From: Salinibacter pepae
GTDB taxonomy: Bacteria > Bacteroidota > Rhodothermia > Rhodothermales > Salinibacteraceae
DNA length: 64,000 nt
Reading direction: 5' to 3'
NCBI RefSeq assembly: GCF_947077775.1
Contig: NZ_CAMTTE010000001.1
Coordinates: 2,880,501 to 2,944,500 of the forward strand
A model generated the notes under the pieces. It was not told the origin of the DNA. It made no database searches and was given only the letters and a program-made list of their open reading frames with translations. Shown here piece by piece: positions 45,550-54,465 of this stretch; positions within the stretch are counted from its first letter, which is position 1, and each line of letters begins with the position of its first letter. Both the position numbers and the translations under genes were made by a program.

Positions 45550-48500
45550 TCACGACACCAGGGACCAGCCGCCCTGATTGATCTTCTTCTTGGCGTACTT
45601 CCACTTCATCTCCGTGGTCTCGCCGTTGGCGTTGTTGCGGACGGTGACGTACTCGTTGCGGCCCGGCTCGTCGGCCACGGTCACCGGCTGCTTCTCCTCG
45701 ACGGTCGGGTCGCGCTCGGCGGCCTCGCCCTCCTGGCCCCCGCCCCCGTCGCCGTCGGCGTCGATGCTGTAGTCCGGCTGGGCGGAGTCGTGCTGGGTCT
45801 GGGCGTTGCGCTGGCTGAGACGGCCCTTCGGCCCCTCGCCCGTGGTCTGCACCTCGTCGTCGACCACCGGCCCGGCGCGGAAGACGAGGGAAACGACCTC
45901 CTGGCCGATCTCGGCCATCATGTCGGAGAAGAGGTCGAACGCCTCCATCTTGTACTCCACGACCGGGTCCTTGCGCCCGAACGAGCGGAGGCCGATGCCC
46001 TCCTTCAGCTCGTCGAGCTCGCGCAGGTGGTCGGTCCACTTCTCGTCGATCGTCTGGAGCATGGCGGTGCGCTCGAGCGCCTCGTTGATCTCCTCCCCGT
46101 TCGTCTCAAGGGCCTCGTCGACGTCCGCCACGGCCCGGATCGCGTCCTGGCCGTCGGTGAAGTCGACGAACACCTGCTCGATCATGTCGTCGCCGCGTTC
46201 CTGATTCAGGTCGCGCAGCGTCTGGTAGAACGGCTGAGCAATGTTGGCGCGCTTCTGTCGGTAGTAGTCGGTGGCCACGTCGTAGACGTGGTCCACGACG
46301 CCGTCCTCCCCGAGCTGCACGAACTCCTCGCGGTCCATCTCCAGGTCGAAGGCGAGGGTGCGGAGGAGGTCCTCCCGCAGGCCCGCGATGTTGCCCTGCC
46401 CGTAGTGCCGCTCCACGAGCGCCTCGATGTACTCGTAGAGCATGTTGAGCACCTGGCCGTGGAACCGCTCGCCGGTGAGGGCCTCGCGGCGGCGCTTGTA
46501 GATGACCTCGCGCTGCGAGTTGAGCACGTCGTCGTACTCCAGCTGGCGCTTCCGGATGGCGAAGTTGTTCTGCTCCACCTTCGACTGCGCCCGCTTGATG
46601 CTCTTGTTGATCCAGGGGTGCGTGATGACCTCACCCTCCTCGATGCCCATGCTGTCCATGACCTTTGCCACTCGGTCCGAGCCGAAGAGGCGCATCAGGT
46701 CGTCCTCGAGGGAGACGTAGAACTGGCTCTCGCCCGGGTCGCCCTGGCGCCCGGCGCGGCCGCGCAGCTGAAGGTCGATGCGACGGCTTTCGTGGCGCTC
46801 CGAGCCCAGGATGGCCAGCCCGCCGAGCTCGCGCACCTCGTCGGTAATCTGGATGTCGGTCCCGCGCCCCGCCATGTTCGTGGCGATCGTGACGGAGCCC
46901 TTCTGCCCGGCCTCGGCCACGATCTGGGCCTCCTCCTTGGCCCGGTCCTGCTTGGCGTTGAGCACGTTGTGGGGGATGCCTTCCCGCTCGAGGGTGCGGC
47001 TGATCGTCTCGGACACCTCCACCGAGGCCGAGCCCACGAGCACCGGCTGGCCGCGCTTGTTGTACTCCTTGACCTTCTCGACGATGGCGTTGTACTTCTC
47101 CCGCTTCGTCTGAAAGACGAGGTCGTCCTTGTCGTCCCGCCGCACCGGCTCGTGGGTGGGGACGACCACCACGTCCAGGTCGTAGATCTCGTTGAACTCC
47201 TCCGCCTCCGTCTCCGCCGTGCCGGTCATGCCGGACAGCTTGTCGTACATGCGGAAGTAGTTCTGGAGCGTGACGGAGGCGTAGGTCTGCGTGGCGTTCT
47301 GAATCTCGACCTCTTCCTTCGCCTCCAGCGCCTCGTGGAGCCCTTCTGAGTAGCGGCGCCCCTCCATGACGCGTCCGGTGTGCTCGTCGACGATCTGTAC
47401 CTTGCCCTCCTGCACGATGTACTCGGTGTCGCGCTCGTACAGGGTGAACGCCTTGAGAAGCTGCTCGATGGCGTGGACGCGCTCGGCCCGCTCCGAATAG
47501 GTGTTGTAGATCTCGCGCTTTGCCTCCTGGAGCTCCTTCTCCAGCTCCCGCTTGTCGTTCATGTACTTGTTCTCGCGCTTCTCCTGAGGCAGGTCTTCCT
47601 CCTGGAGCGCCTCCTCCAGCTCGTCGACCTTCTTCTGGTACTCGTCCTCGACCTCGGCAATCTTGTCGCCGACGACGGGGAGGACGAACAGGTCCTCCGA
47701 CGCGTCCATAATCTTGGCAATGTACGCCTGGCCCTTCTCCGTCATCTCCACGGTCTGCTTCTTCTCGTCGACCGAGAAGTAGAGCTCCTCGTCGACGAAC
47801 GGCATGCGCTTGGCGTTCTCCTGCAGGTAGAAGTTCTCGGTCTTCTGCCGCAGGCGCTCCATGCCGGGCTCGTTGAGGAGCTTCTGGAGCTGACGGTTCT
47901 TGGGGTAGCCGCGGGAGGCCCGGAAGAGGGACAGGCCCGCCTCGTCCTCCAGCTCCTGGGCGCGTCGCGAGTCGCCTTCTTCTTCGGCTTCTGCTTTCTC
48001 CTCCAGCAGCTCGCGCGTCTCCTTCACGAACGACCGCACGAGGCGGCGCTGGGCCTCCACGAGCTGCTCCACCGGGTCGCGCAGCTCCCGGTACTCGTCG
48101 TTCTCCTGGTCGGGCACCGGGCCGCTGATGATAAGCGGCGTGCGGGCCTCGTCGATCAGGACCGAGTCGATCTCGTCGATGATGGCATAGTGGTGGCCCC
48201 GTTGCATCAGCTGCTCGGGGCGCACGACGAACGAGTTGTCCCGCAGGTAGTCGAAGCCGATCTCGTTGTTGGTGCCGTACGTGATGTCGGCCTCGTACGC
48301 CTCCTTGCGGCCCTCCGTGTGCGGGTCGTAGCGGTTGACGCAGTCGACCGTGAGGCCGTGAAACTCGTAGATGGGCCCCATCCACTCGGTGTCCCGCTCG
48401 GCGAGGTAGTCGTTGACCGTCACGAGCTGGCAGCCCCGGCCCGTGAGGGCGTTGAGGTAGAGGGGCATCACGGCGGCCAGCGTCTTTCCCTCGCCGGTCT

Positions 48501-49032
48501 TCATCTCCGCGATGCGGCCCTGGTGGAGCACGATGGCGCCCAGGATCTGCACGTCGTAGGGCACCATGTCCCATTCAATCTTCGAGCCGCCGGCCCTCCA
48601 CGTCTCGCCGAGCATGCGGCGGCACGTCTCCTTCACGACGGCGAACGCCTCGGGGAGCAGCTCCCACAGCGTGTCCTCCACGACGTCCTGCCACTCCTCC
48701 TCGAGCTCGTCAAACTCATCGTACAGGGCGTCCCGCTCGTCGAGGGAGAGGGCCTCGCCCTCCATCTCGGTTACCTGTCCGTCCCCGCCGACGGGGCCCT
48801 CCAGGCCGGGGGCCCGTTTCAGCTTTTCCCGAATCTCGTCCTGCCGCGCTTCGATGTCGGCCACGGCCTCCCGAATCTCTGCCCGAAACGCGTCGGTCTT
48901 GGCGCGGAGCTCGTCGTCCGTGAGGTCCTGAAGCTCCTCGTAATGGTCGTTGATCTCTTCGACGATGGGCCAGAGCTTATTGAGCTCCCGCTCATTCGGG
49001 TCGCCGAACAGATTCTTGATCCATTCAAACAT
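45550..49032 (-). CDS. secA: Preprotein translocase ATPase SecA (long Bacteroidota type)
   Basis: A 1160-residue motor that drives unfolded proteins through SecYEG. Walker A is MKTGEGKTL, Walker B region is YAIIDEIDSVLIDEARTPL, and helicase motif MAGRGTDIQ is present. Extra length comes from an acidic insertion near residues 80-110 and a long charged, coiled-coil-prone insertion (about 330-530) in the preprotein-binding region. The C-terminus has no Cys zinc motif; it ends in a basic KWKYAKKKINQGGW segment as in other Bacteroidota. The ATG at 49032 gives the normal start. Confidence 0.97.
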   Translation of the reverse strand: MFEWIKNLFGDPNERELNKLWPIVEEINDHYEELQDLTDDELRAKTDAFRAEIREAVADIEARQDEIREKLKRAPGLEGPVGGDGQVTEMEGEALSLDERDALYDEFDELEEEWQDVVEDTLWELLPEAFAVVKETCRRMLGETWRAGGSKIEWDMVPYDVQILGAIVLHQGRIAEMKTGEGKTLAAVMPLYLNALTGRGCQLVTVNDYLAERDTEWMGPIYEFHGLTVDCVNRYDPHTEGRKEAYEADITYGTNNEIGFDYLRDNSFVVRPEQLMQRGHHYAIIDEIDSVLIDEARTPLIISGPVPDQENDEYRELRDPVEQLVEAQRRLVRSFVKETRELLEEKAEAEEEGDSRRAQELEDEAGLSLFRASRGYPKNRQLQKLLNEPGMERLRQKTENFYLQENAKRMPFVDEELYFSVDEKKQTVEMTEKGQAYIAKIMDASEDLFVLPVVGDKIAEVEDEYQKKVDELEEALQEEDLPQEKRENKYMNDKRELEKELQEAKREIYNTYSERAERVHAIEQLLKAFTLYERDTEYIVQEGKVQIVDEHTGRVMEGRRYSEGLHEALEAKEEVEIQNATQTYASVTLQNYFRMYDKLSGMTGTAETEAEEFNEIYDLDVVVVPTHEPVRRDDKDDLVFQTKREKYNAIVEKVKEYNKRGQPVLVGSASVEVSETISRTLEREGIPHNVLNAKQDRAKEEAQIVAEAGQKGSVTIATNMAGRGTDIQITDEVRELGGLAILGSERHESRRIDLQLRGRAGRQGDPGESQFYVSLEDDLMRLFGSDRVAKVMDSMGIEEGEVITHPWINKSIKRAQSKVEQNNFAIRKRQLEYDDVLNSQREVIYKRRREALTGERFHGQVLNMLYEYIEALVERHYGQGNIAGLREDLLRTLAFDLEMDREEFVQLGEDGVVDHVYDVATDYYRQKRANIAQPFYQTLRDLNQERGDDMIEQVFVDFTDGQDAIRAVADVDEALETNGEEINEALERTAMLQTIDEKWTDHLRELDELKEGIGLRSFGRKDPVVEYKMEAFDLFSDMMAEIGQEVVSLVFRAGPVVDDEVQTTGEGPKGRLSQRNAQTQHDSAQPDYSIDADGDGGGGQEGEAAERDPTVEEKQPVTVADEPGRNEYVTVRNNANGETTEMKWKYAKKKINQGGWSLVS

Positions 49033-49382
49033 ATGTGCGAAGAGGGCGCGTGCCTGGGAAGAGAGACGACGAGTCGCATGCTCCAGCGGCGGCGTCCGCC
49101 GTATCGACGCCGCCCAAACGAGGGGCGGCGGCGAGATACATCACGGTTGTCACGGAAGGCGCCGGGTTGCGTTCCCGCTCGGCCTGGCATAGGCGCCCGG
49201 GGGCTCCGGAGTGGCCTGGGGGGCAGAAGCCCGCTGAGGGGACGCAGCGGGGCCCCGAACCCAACGGGGCCCATGTAGTTTCTGTAAATGAAAACGGGTA
49301 GGGGGCGTCTCTCCAAAGCGGGGGCGGCGCTCGGGCGTCGAGGGGAGCCCGTCCCAATTTCATTGCCTGCCTCCACCGGGCC
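49033..49382. other. Divergent gap between secA and tandem UspA
   Basis: About 350 bases without a gene. A perfect inverted repeat, GGGCCCCG (49250-49257) and CGGGGCCC (49265-49272) with a 7-nt loop, is the only structure seen; an AT-rich patch follows it. It must hold promoters for both genes, but no full TAnnTTTG site was found. Confidence 0.5.
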
Positions 49383-50285
49383 ATGCTTGTTGTCAATAAA
49401 ATTCTGGTGCCCCACGACTTTACGCCCGCCTCGGCCCGGGTGCTGCCCCATGGACTCGCCCTCGCCGCGAAGATGAAGGCGCGGTTTTATGTGCTTCACG
49501 TGACCGATCGGTCCGACGCCCCCTACCCGGCCCGAGACCTGCCGGCCGTCCGAAAGACGCTGCAACGGACCGGGGCGGTCTCGGAAGAGGCCCTGCGCGC
49601 GGTGCCCATTGAGGGCGTGTCCCGCACCGACGGCGGCGTGGCCGAGACCATCCACCGCTTCGCCGACGAGGAAGAGATCGACCTAATTGCCCTCGGCACG
49701 CGGGGCCGGGAGGGGGCCCGCCGGCTTCTGCTGGGGAGCGTGGGCGAGACGGTGATCCGCCGCGCCGAACGCCCGGTGCTCGCCCTGCGCGGGAAGGGCG
49801 TTGGCACTCCGCCCGTGCCCGGAATGCTGGACCGCATCCTCGTGCCCGTGGATTTTTCGGAGAATGCGCGGGAGGCCGCACGGGTGGCGGCGGAGTGGGC
49901 CCGCGTCTTCGACGCACGGGTAGACCTCCTGCACGTCGTGACGGGCAGTTCGGCGTCGCCCCCTGAACAGGCGCCGTCCGTTTCGGACGAGGAGCACGCT
50001 GGCCCTCAGAAAAAGGCCCGACGGGCACTGGCGAGGATGGGCCGAGGGCTGGGGGCCCTGGGCGTTCCGGTGGCGGTGCACGTCCGATCCGGCGCGGCCG
50101 CGTCCACGATCGCTGCATTCGCCGAGGCCGAGGAGGCGGACGCCATCGTCATGTCGACGCGGGGGCGGACGGGGCTGGAGCGGTTCCTGCTCGGCAGCGT
50201 GGCGGAGGCCGTGATCCGGCACGTGCCCTGTCCCGTGCTCACGGTGCGGACGTACGGCCGGTCCATCCGGGCGCTCGCGGACTGA
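49383..50285 (+). CDS. Tandem universal stress protein (two UspA domains)
   Basis: A 300-residue protein with two UspA folds: domain 1 starts NKILVPHDFTPAS and ends with LIALGTRGREGARRLLLGSVGE; domain 2 starts DRILVPVDFSEN and contains IVMSTRGRTGLERFLLGSVAE. The ATP-binding glycine loops are present. Same layout as the gene at 23013-23915 but only moderately similar, so an old paralogue. Role in stress survival; partner unknown. ATG 49383 is the family start. Confidence 0.92.
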   Translation: MLVVNKILVPHDFTPASARVLPHGLALAAKMKARFYVLHVTDRSDAPYPARDLPAVRKTLQRTGAVSEEALRAVPIEGVSRTDGGVAETIHRFADEEEIDLIALGTRGREGARRLLLGSVGETVIRRAERPVLALRGKGVGTPPVPGMLDRILVPVDFSENAREAARVAAEWARVFDARVDLLHVVTGSSASPPEQAPSVSDEEHAGPQKKARRALARMGRGLGALGVPVAVHVRSGAAASTIAAFAEAEEADAIVMSTRGRTGLERFLLGSVAEAVIRHVPCPVLTVRTYGRSIRALAD

Positions 50286-50359
50286 GCGGCCCGGTGCATC
50301 GGGGGGCACATTGAGGGCCGGCGCCGCCTCGCCCCGCCCCCATCAGTGCGTTCGGCTCT

Positions 50360-51307
50360 CTACACGTCCAGCTCCTCCAGGTCCGCCGGGTCGCGTTTGA
50401 GGAGGCCCTGCTTCTTGTAGTAGATCATCGTCGTGTCCAGGGTGCCGTGGCGCATGCGCTCCTTCACCTCTTCGAGCGGCATGCCGTCGTTGAGCCAGAG
50501 GAGGGCGGCCGTATGGGTGAGGCTGTGCGGCGTGACCCCCTTGCGCTTGATGCCGGCCTCCTTGAGGTAGCCGTTGATGCGGCTTCGCACCGACCGGGTT
50601 TGGAGCCGCTGTCCCTTCGACCGGTGGCCGTGCGAGACAAACAGCGGATCCTCGGGGTGCACGTCGTCGCGGGTGTCGAGGTACGCCTCCACGGCTTCCA
50701 GCACGGGCGGATCGAGCGGCGCCTCCTGGTCCTTGACCTCGCGCCCCTTGCCCTGCACGCGTAGCACCGGGCCCATGAGGGTGTGCTCCAGGTCCTCCAC
50801 GTCGGCCCGCACGATCTCGATCTCGCTAAGGCCCGCGTAGAGCATGAGCGAGATGATGGCGTGGTCGCGCTTGTCGATCTGGGTCGCGTCGTCCACGACT
50901 GCCTCCAGCTCTTCGATGTCGGACTCCGTGAGCACGGAGCGGGAGTGCGTCTCGGGCCGCCGGTTGCCCTTCACGCCCGTGGCCGGGTTTTCGGTCAGCG
51001 CGCCGATGTCGGTCAGGTACTGGCAGAAGCGCCGTAGGGCTGTCAGGTAGGTGGACACGGAGACCTGGCTCAGGTCGCGGTCCTCCATCAGGTAGCGCTT
51101 ATACTCGCGCACCCCGTCCTCGGTGAACCGGAAGGTGTTCTGCTGGACGAACCACTTCTCAAACGAGTTCAGGGAGCGGCGGTACGTGCCCACCGTCTCG
51201 TCGCTTTTGTCCTCCAGGTAGTCGTCCTGGAAGGCCTGCAGGTGGTCGCGCAATTCCCGGAGGGAGAGCTCCAGCTCCGGGCCGGGTGAGGATGTGTCGT
51301 CGGGCAT
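50360..51307 (-). CDS. Tyrosine-recombinase-fold protein without catalytic arginines
   Basis: A 315-residue XerC/D-like protein: an N-terminal SAM-like core-binding domain (about 20-125) and a catalytic-type domain. Usual catalytic residues are partly present: Lys in VQGKGREV, His261 in PHSLTHT, His287 in RMRHG and Tyr296 in TTMIYYK. Both arginines are lost: GLR has become GLSEIE (Ser161) and HxLRH has become HSLTH (Thr264). Strand exchange is therefore unlikely; it may bind DNA only. ATG 51307 is chosen. No att sites or mobile genes are nearby. Confidence 0.85.
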   Translation of the reverse strand: MPDDTSSPGPELELSLRELRDHLQAFQDDYLEDKSDETVGTYRRSLNSFEKWFVQQNTFRFTEDGVREYKRYLMEDRDLSQVSVSTYLTALRRFCQYLTDIGALTENPATGVKGNRRPETHSRSVLTESDIEELEAVVDDATQIDKRDHAIISLMLYAGLSEIEIVRADVEDLEHTLMGPVLRVQGKGREVKDQEAPLDPPVLEAVEAYLDTRDDVHPEDPLFVSHGHRSKGQRLQTRSVRSRINGYLKEAGIKRKGVTPHSLTHTAALLWLNDGMPLEEVKERMRHGTLDTTMIYYKKQGLLKRDPADLEELDV

Positions 51308-51801
51308 GGGATGGGGCGCAGAGAAAAAGAGGAACCGTCGTCGTGTAATCAACGGCCCACGCTGGACGGTGTCAATAACGGAATCCGACAGGCGCCCTGT
51401 CCTGAGTGGCCGTCCCGTGTCCGACCCTTCTCCCTGGTGGGATCTTCGAAGACCGGCCCCGGCCTCCTGATCCCCAATCTGCCCGTACCGTTCGTCTCGT
51501 CCTTCAATGGCTGCCCACTTTCTTCACCGGACAGGTGGCCCGGTGGGGGCCTTTTCCTCGGCTACCACGGGGGGTACGTGGGATGCCTCTTCCTTGCTGC
51601 GACGCAGCACGACGCGCCTCCCGCATTCAGCACGGCCATGTGGACCGTTGTCGCTCCCCTGACGGGGCTCCCCCTGCTCGGGGCCTCCGCGCGAGGGGGG
51701 TGGGGCGAACGCCACTAGACGGGCCGCCACGCACGAGAATCCTTCGGGCAGTCCCCCCGTTGGCTCCCAAAGACGTTTCGCCCTCGTCAGCCAGTGCCTG
51801 C
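51308..51801. other. Divergent gap before corA
   Basis: 494 bases between the recombinase-like gene and corA. Open frames exist but are low-complexity and resemble no protein family. No promoter box or strong hairpin was recognised. Confidence 0.5.
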
Positions 51802-52884
51802 ATGTCTTTTGAGGACCGCGACCCGGCCTCCCTGTCCCCGGAGCAAAAGGTGGGGCTGCCCCCCGGCTCCGTCGTGTTTGTGGGAGAGGACCGCACCGAG
51901 CCCGTCCAGTTTCGGGTTCTGGAATACGGGCCCGACCATCTCGTTGAGACCGACAACGAAGGCCTCGACGAGGTGCTTACGTACCGGGACACGGCGCCCG
52001 TCACGTGGATCAACGTCACGGGGGTTCACGACGAGTCCGTAATCCGAACCGTTGGGGACCACTTCCACGTCCATCCGCTCATTCAGGAGGACATCGCCCA
52101 CACGGGCCAGCGGCCCAAGCTGGACCCCCAGGACGACTATCTCTACCTCGTTGTCAAGATGCTCTACTTCGACGAGGATCGGGGCGGCGCCCTCCGGGCC
52201 GAGCAGGTGAGCTTTCTGGTGGGGGAACGCAATCTCATCTCGTTTCAGGAAGACCCCGGCGACGTGTTCGATCCCGTCCGCAAGCGCATCCGCAACGGGC
52301 GGGGTCACATCCGCGACCGGGGCCCGGATTACCTTGCCTACGCCCTCCTCGATGTGATCGTCGACCACTACTTCGTGGTCTTGGACGAACTGGGGACCCG
52401 CACCGAAGACCTCGAAGACGAGATCATGAGGGAGAACGGTTACGACGTGGAGGACGACATCCACGACCTGCGCCGCGACCTGATCTTCATGCGCCGGATG
52501 ACGTGGCCGATGCGGGAGCTTCTTCACCAGCTCGAACGGCTCGACTCGTCCTTCTGGGCGGATGACAACCGGCCCTACGTGCGCGACACGTACGACCATG
52601 TGGTGCAGGTGCTCGACCTCGTGGAGGCGCTCCGCGACACGGCGAGCGGGCTGCACGACCTGCACATGACGTCCATCAGCAACCGCATGAACGAGATCAT
52701 GAAGGTGCTGACGATCATCGGGACGATCTTCATCCCGCTCACGTTCGTGGCCGGGATCTACGGCATGAACTTCGAATACATGCCCGAGCTGACATGGCAC
52801 TGGGCCTACCCCGCCGTATGGGGCCTGATGATCGTCACGGCCGGGGCGCTCCTGGTGTACTTCCGCCGCCGCGAATGGATTTGA
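51802..52884 (+). CDS. corA: Magnesium/cobalt transporter CorA
   Basis: A 360-residue pentameric channel for Mg2+. A large acidic cytoplasmic domain with long helices ends in two membrane helices; the YGMNFEYMPE loop with the GMN motif (321-323) is diagnostic of CorA. The C-terminus ends in a basic RRREWI. An in-frame extension to 51406 is Pro/Arg-rich and is not thought to be translated. It is followed by a tail-anchored protein 114 nt downstream. Confidence 0.95.
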   Translation: MSFEDRDPASLSPEQKVGLPPGSVVFVGEDRTEPVQFRVLEYGPDHLVETDNEGLDEVLTYRDTAPVTWINVTGVHDESVIRTVGDHFHVHPLIQEDIAHTGQRPKLDPQDDYLYLVVKMLYFDEDRGGALRAEQVSFLVGERNLISFQEDPGDVFDPVRKRIRNGRGHIRDRGPDYLAYALLDVIVDHYFVVLDELGTRTEDLEDEIMRENGYDVEDDIHDLRRDLIFMRRMTWPMRELLHQLERLDSSFWADDNRPYVRDTYDHVVQVLDLVEALRDTASGLHDLHMTSISNRMNEIMKVLTIIGTIFIPLTFVAGIYGMNFEYMPELTWHWAYPAVWGLMIVTAGALLVYFRRREWI

Positions 52885-52998
52885 GGGGACGTTCTATGCC
52901 CCTCGTCTCGCCACGCGAACTTCGGGGCTGCCCCTCGCGCGACACGGGTCCTCAGAACAACACGTTTTTCCGCACCATCCCTACCCCTCTTCTCCCTG

Positions 52999-53571
52999 AT
53001 GCCTTCTTCCGACTCTGCCGACCCAGCCGTCTATCAGCGCGGCGATGCCCTCGACGAGGTTCTGCCGCCCGAGTCGACCGGAAGGGGGCCCTCCGCCGCA
53101 CGCTCGACGGAGGAGTGGGCCGCAGACGCAGGAATCTACGACCTTTCGGAGCAGGAGTACTGGAACTGGCTTGCGACGCTGATCCGGGAGGGAAGCGAGC
53201 TCGATGAGCATCTGGACGACATCCTCGAGGACGTATACGACCTGGAGCCGGCCTTCTACAGCCGGAACGGGCGGCGAGCGCTCCAGGAGCGCCTCCGCCA
53301 GCTTCACGAGGTGCGCACCTCCGTGCGGGCGTTCGAGCAGGACGTGGAGCAGCTCTCGTTCGTCTTCGCGAGGGCCGACACGGTCGAGACCGGTGGGGCA
53401 GACAACGCTGAACTCGTCCTGTCGGGCATCAAACGGACGTACGACCGCGCCTACGACCTGTGCCTCTACAAACTGGACCGCATCAGTGACGGCTGGGTCA
53501 CGGCCACCAACCTCCTGATTAGCCTGACCATCCTCGTCGTCACCATCCTGTTCTGGTTGGAGTTCCGGTAG
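52999..53571 (+). CDS. Tail-anchored acidic helical protein
   Basis: A 190-residue protein with an acidic, mainly helical cytoplasmic region (EWAADAGIYDLSEQEYW, then a likely coiled coil around 95-125) and one C-terminal membrane helix, TNLLISLTILVVTILFWLEF. It resembles no family I know. It lies downstream of corA on the same strand, so it may modulate the channel or act independently. Confidence 0.65.
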   Translation: MPSSDSADPAVYQRGDALDEVLPPESTGRGPSAARSTEEWAADAGIYDLSEQEYWNWLATLIREGSELDEHLDDILEDVYDLEPAFYSRNGRRALQERLRQLHEVRTSVRAFEQDVEQLSFVFARADTVETGGADNAELVLSGIKRTYDRAYDLCLYKLDRISDGWVTATNLLISLTILVVTILFWLEFR

Positions 53572-53687
53572 CGGCGCGGCCCCGACGAGGCGGTTGATTG
53601 TGACCATCCGGGTCGCTGATTGGGACGGGGCCCCCCTGGATGTTTTCCTCGTGTTGCCCCTGGTTTTGGATGGCCGTGGCGCCGAGC

Positions 53688-54331
53688 GCTCTGCTCGACG
53701 CGTACGTGCAGCTCCCCCTTGCCAACCGGGTCCGGCTCCGTGGGGGGCTTTTCAAAGCGCCGTATAGCGCCGAATTTCTCACGCCGCGACCGCTACCCTG
53801 GGGGCCTTCAACGGCACGCGGGGCCTCAGCACGAACGACAACGACAACCTGCTCTACCTGGCTCGCCTGTCCGGGTCGCTGCCCGCGGGGTCCGGCACGC
53901 TCGACCTCGGCGCGAGTGGGGGGTATAGCATCGACGACGGCGTGACCATCCCGAACACGGCGACGTCGTATTCGGGCACGCGGGCCCTCTTCCAGGCCGA
54001 CGCCCAGTACGAGACGGAGCGGTGGCTCGTGGCCGGGGCCCTGCACGCGGCCGACCTGGAGCATGACGGGCCCACCGTCCCCGAAACACAGGCCCAGTCG
54101 CCCGTCGGCTACTACGTGACGGGCGGGCTGAACGTCCACGACCGGCATCAGGTGCTCGCGCGGGTGGAGGGCTACGCCCCCGATACGCCCGGTGCGTCTC
54201 CTGACGACCAACTCGTCCTGGGCTACAACTACGACGCCTCCTCGGTCTTCCGGGTGGTGGTAAACTATCAGGCCTCCACGGAGGACCTTGCGGAAGGCTT
54301 CCTTACGGGGCGGCTGCAGATGGCCTTCTAG
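53688..54331 (+). pseudogene. Decayed phosphate-selective-porin-like gene
   Basis: Two pieces of an OprO/OprP-type porin in different frames. The first (from 53688) reads LRGGLFKAPYSAEFLTPRP, the conserved N-terminal barrel motif. The second, one frame away, reads GAFNGTRG...LYLARLSGSL and then continues to a normal barrel end, TGRLQMAF, at 54331. The signal peptide and much of the front are absent, and the segment normally lying between the pieces seems deleted. So the gene is truncated and frameshifted. An intact copy may exist elsewhere. Confidence 0.7.
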
Positions 54332-54465
54332 TCCGACGTCGTGCCGGGCACCCCCGCACAACAAGAATGGGGGCATCCGCCGGTCGCACATCACGCGACG
54401 GGTGGAGGCCCTCATTTTCGATTTCCTATGGTGGAGAGGTCCGGGGCGGGTCCCCGCCAGACCTG

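Noticed and set aside
47380-49278. Long plus-strand frame opposite secA
   Set aside because: Leu/Val/Asp/His-rich mirror of the acidic SecA code; no domain recognisable.
50360-51307. The recombinase-like gene as a sign of a prophage or integrative element
   Set aside because: No tRNA, att-like repeats, phage or transfer genes nearby, G+C unchanged, and its catalytic arginines are missing.
51406-51801. N-terminal extension of CorA by 132 codons
   Set aside because: Low-complexity and Pro/Arg-rich; CorA starts normally at the ATG at 51802.
53540-54415. Minus-strand frame across the decayed porin
   Set aside because: Antisense of the porin remnant; Arg/Gly/His-rich without domains, and barrel motifs are on the plus strand.
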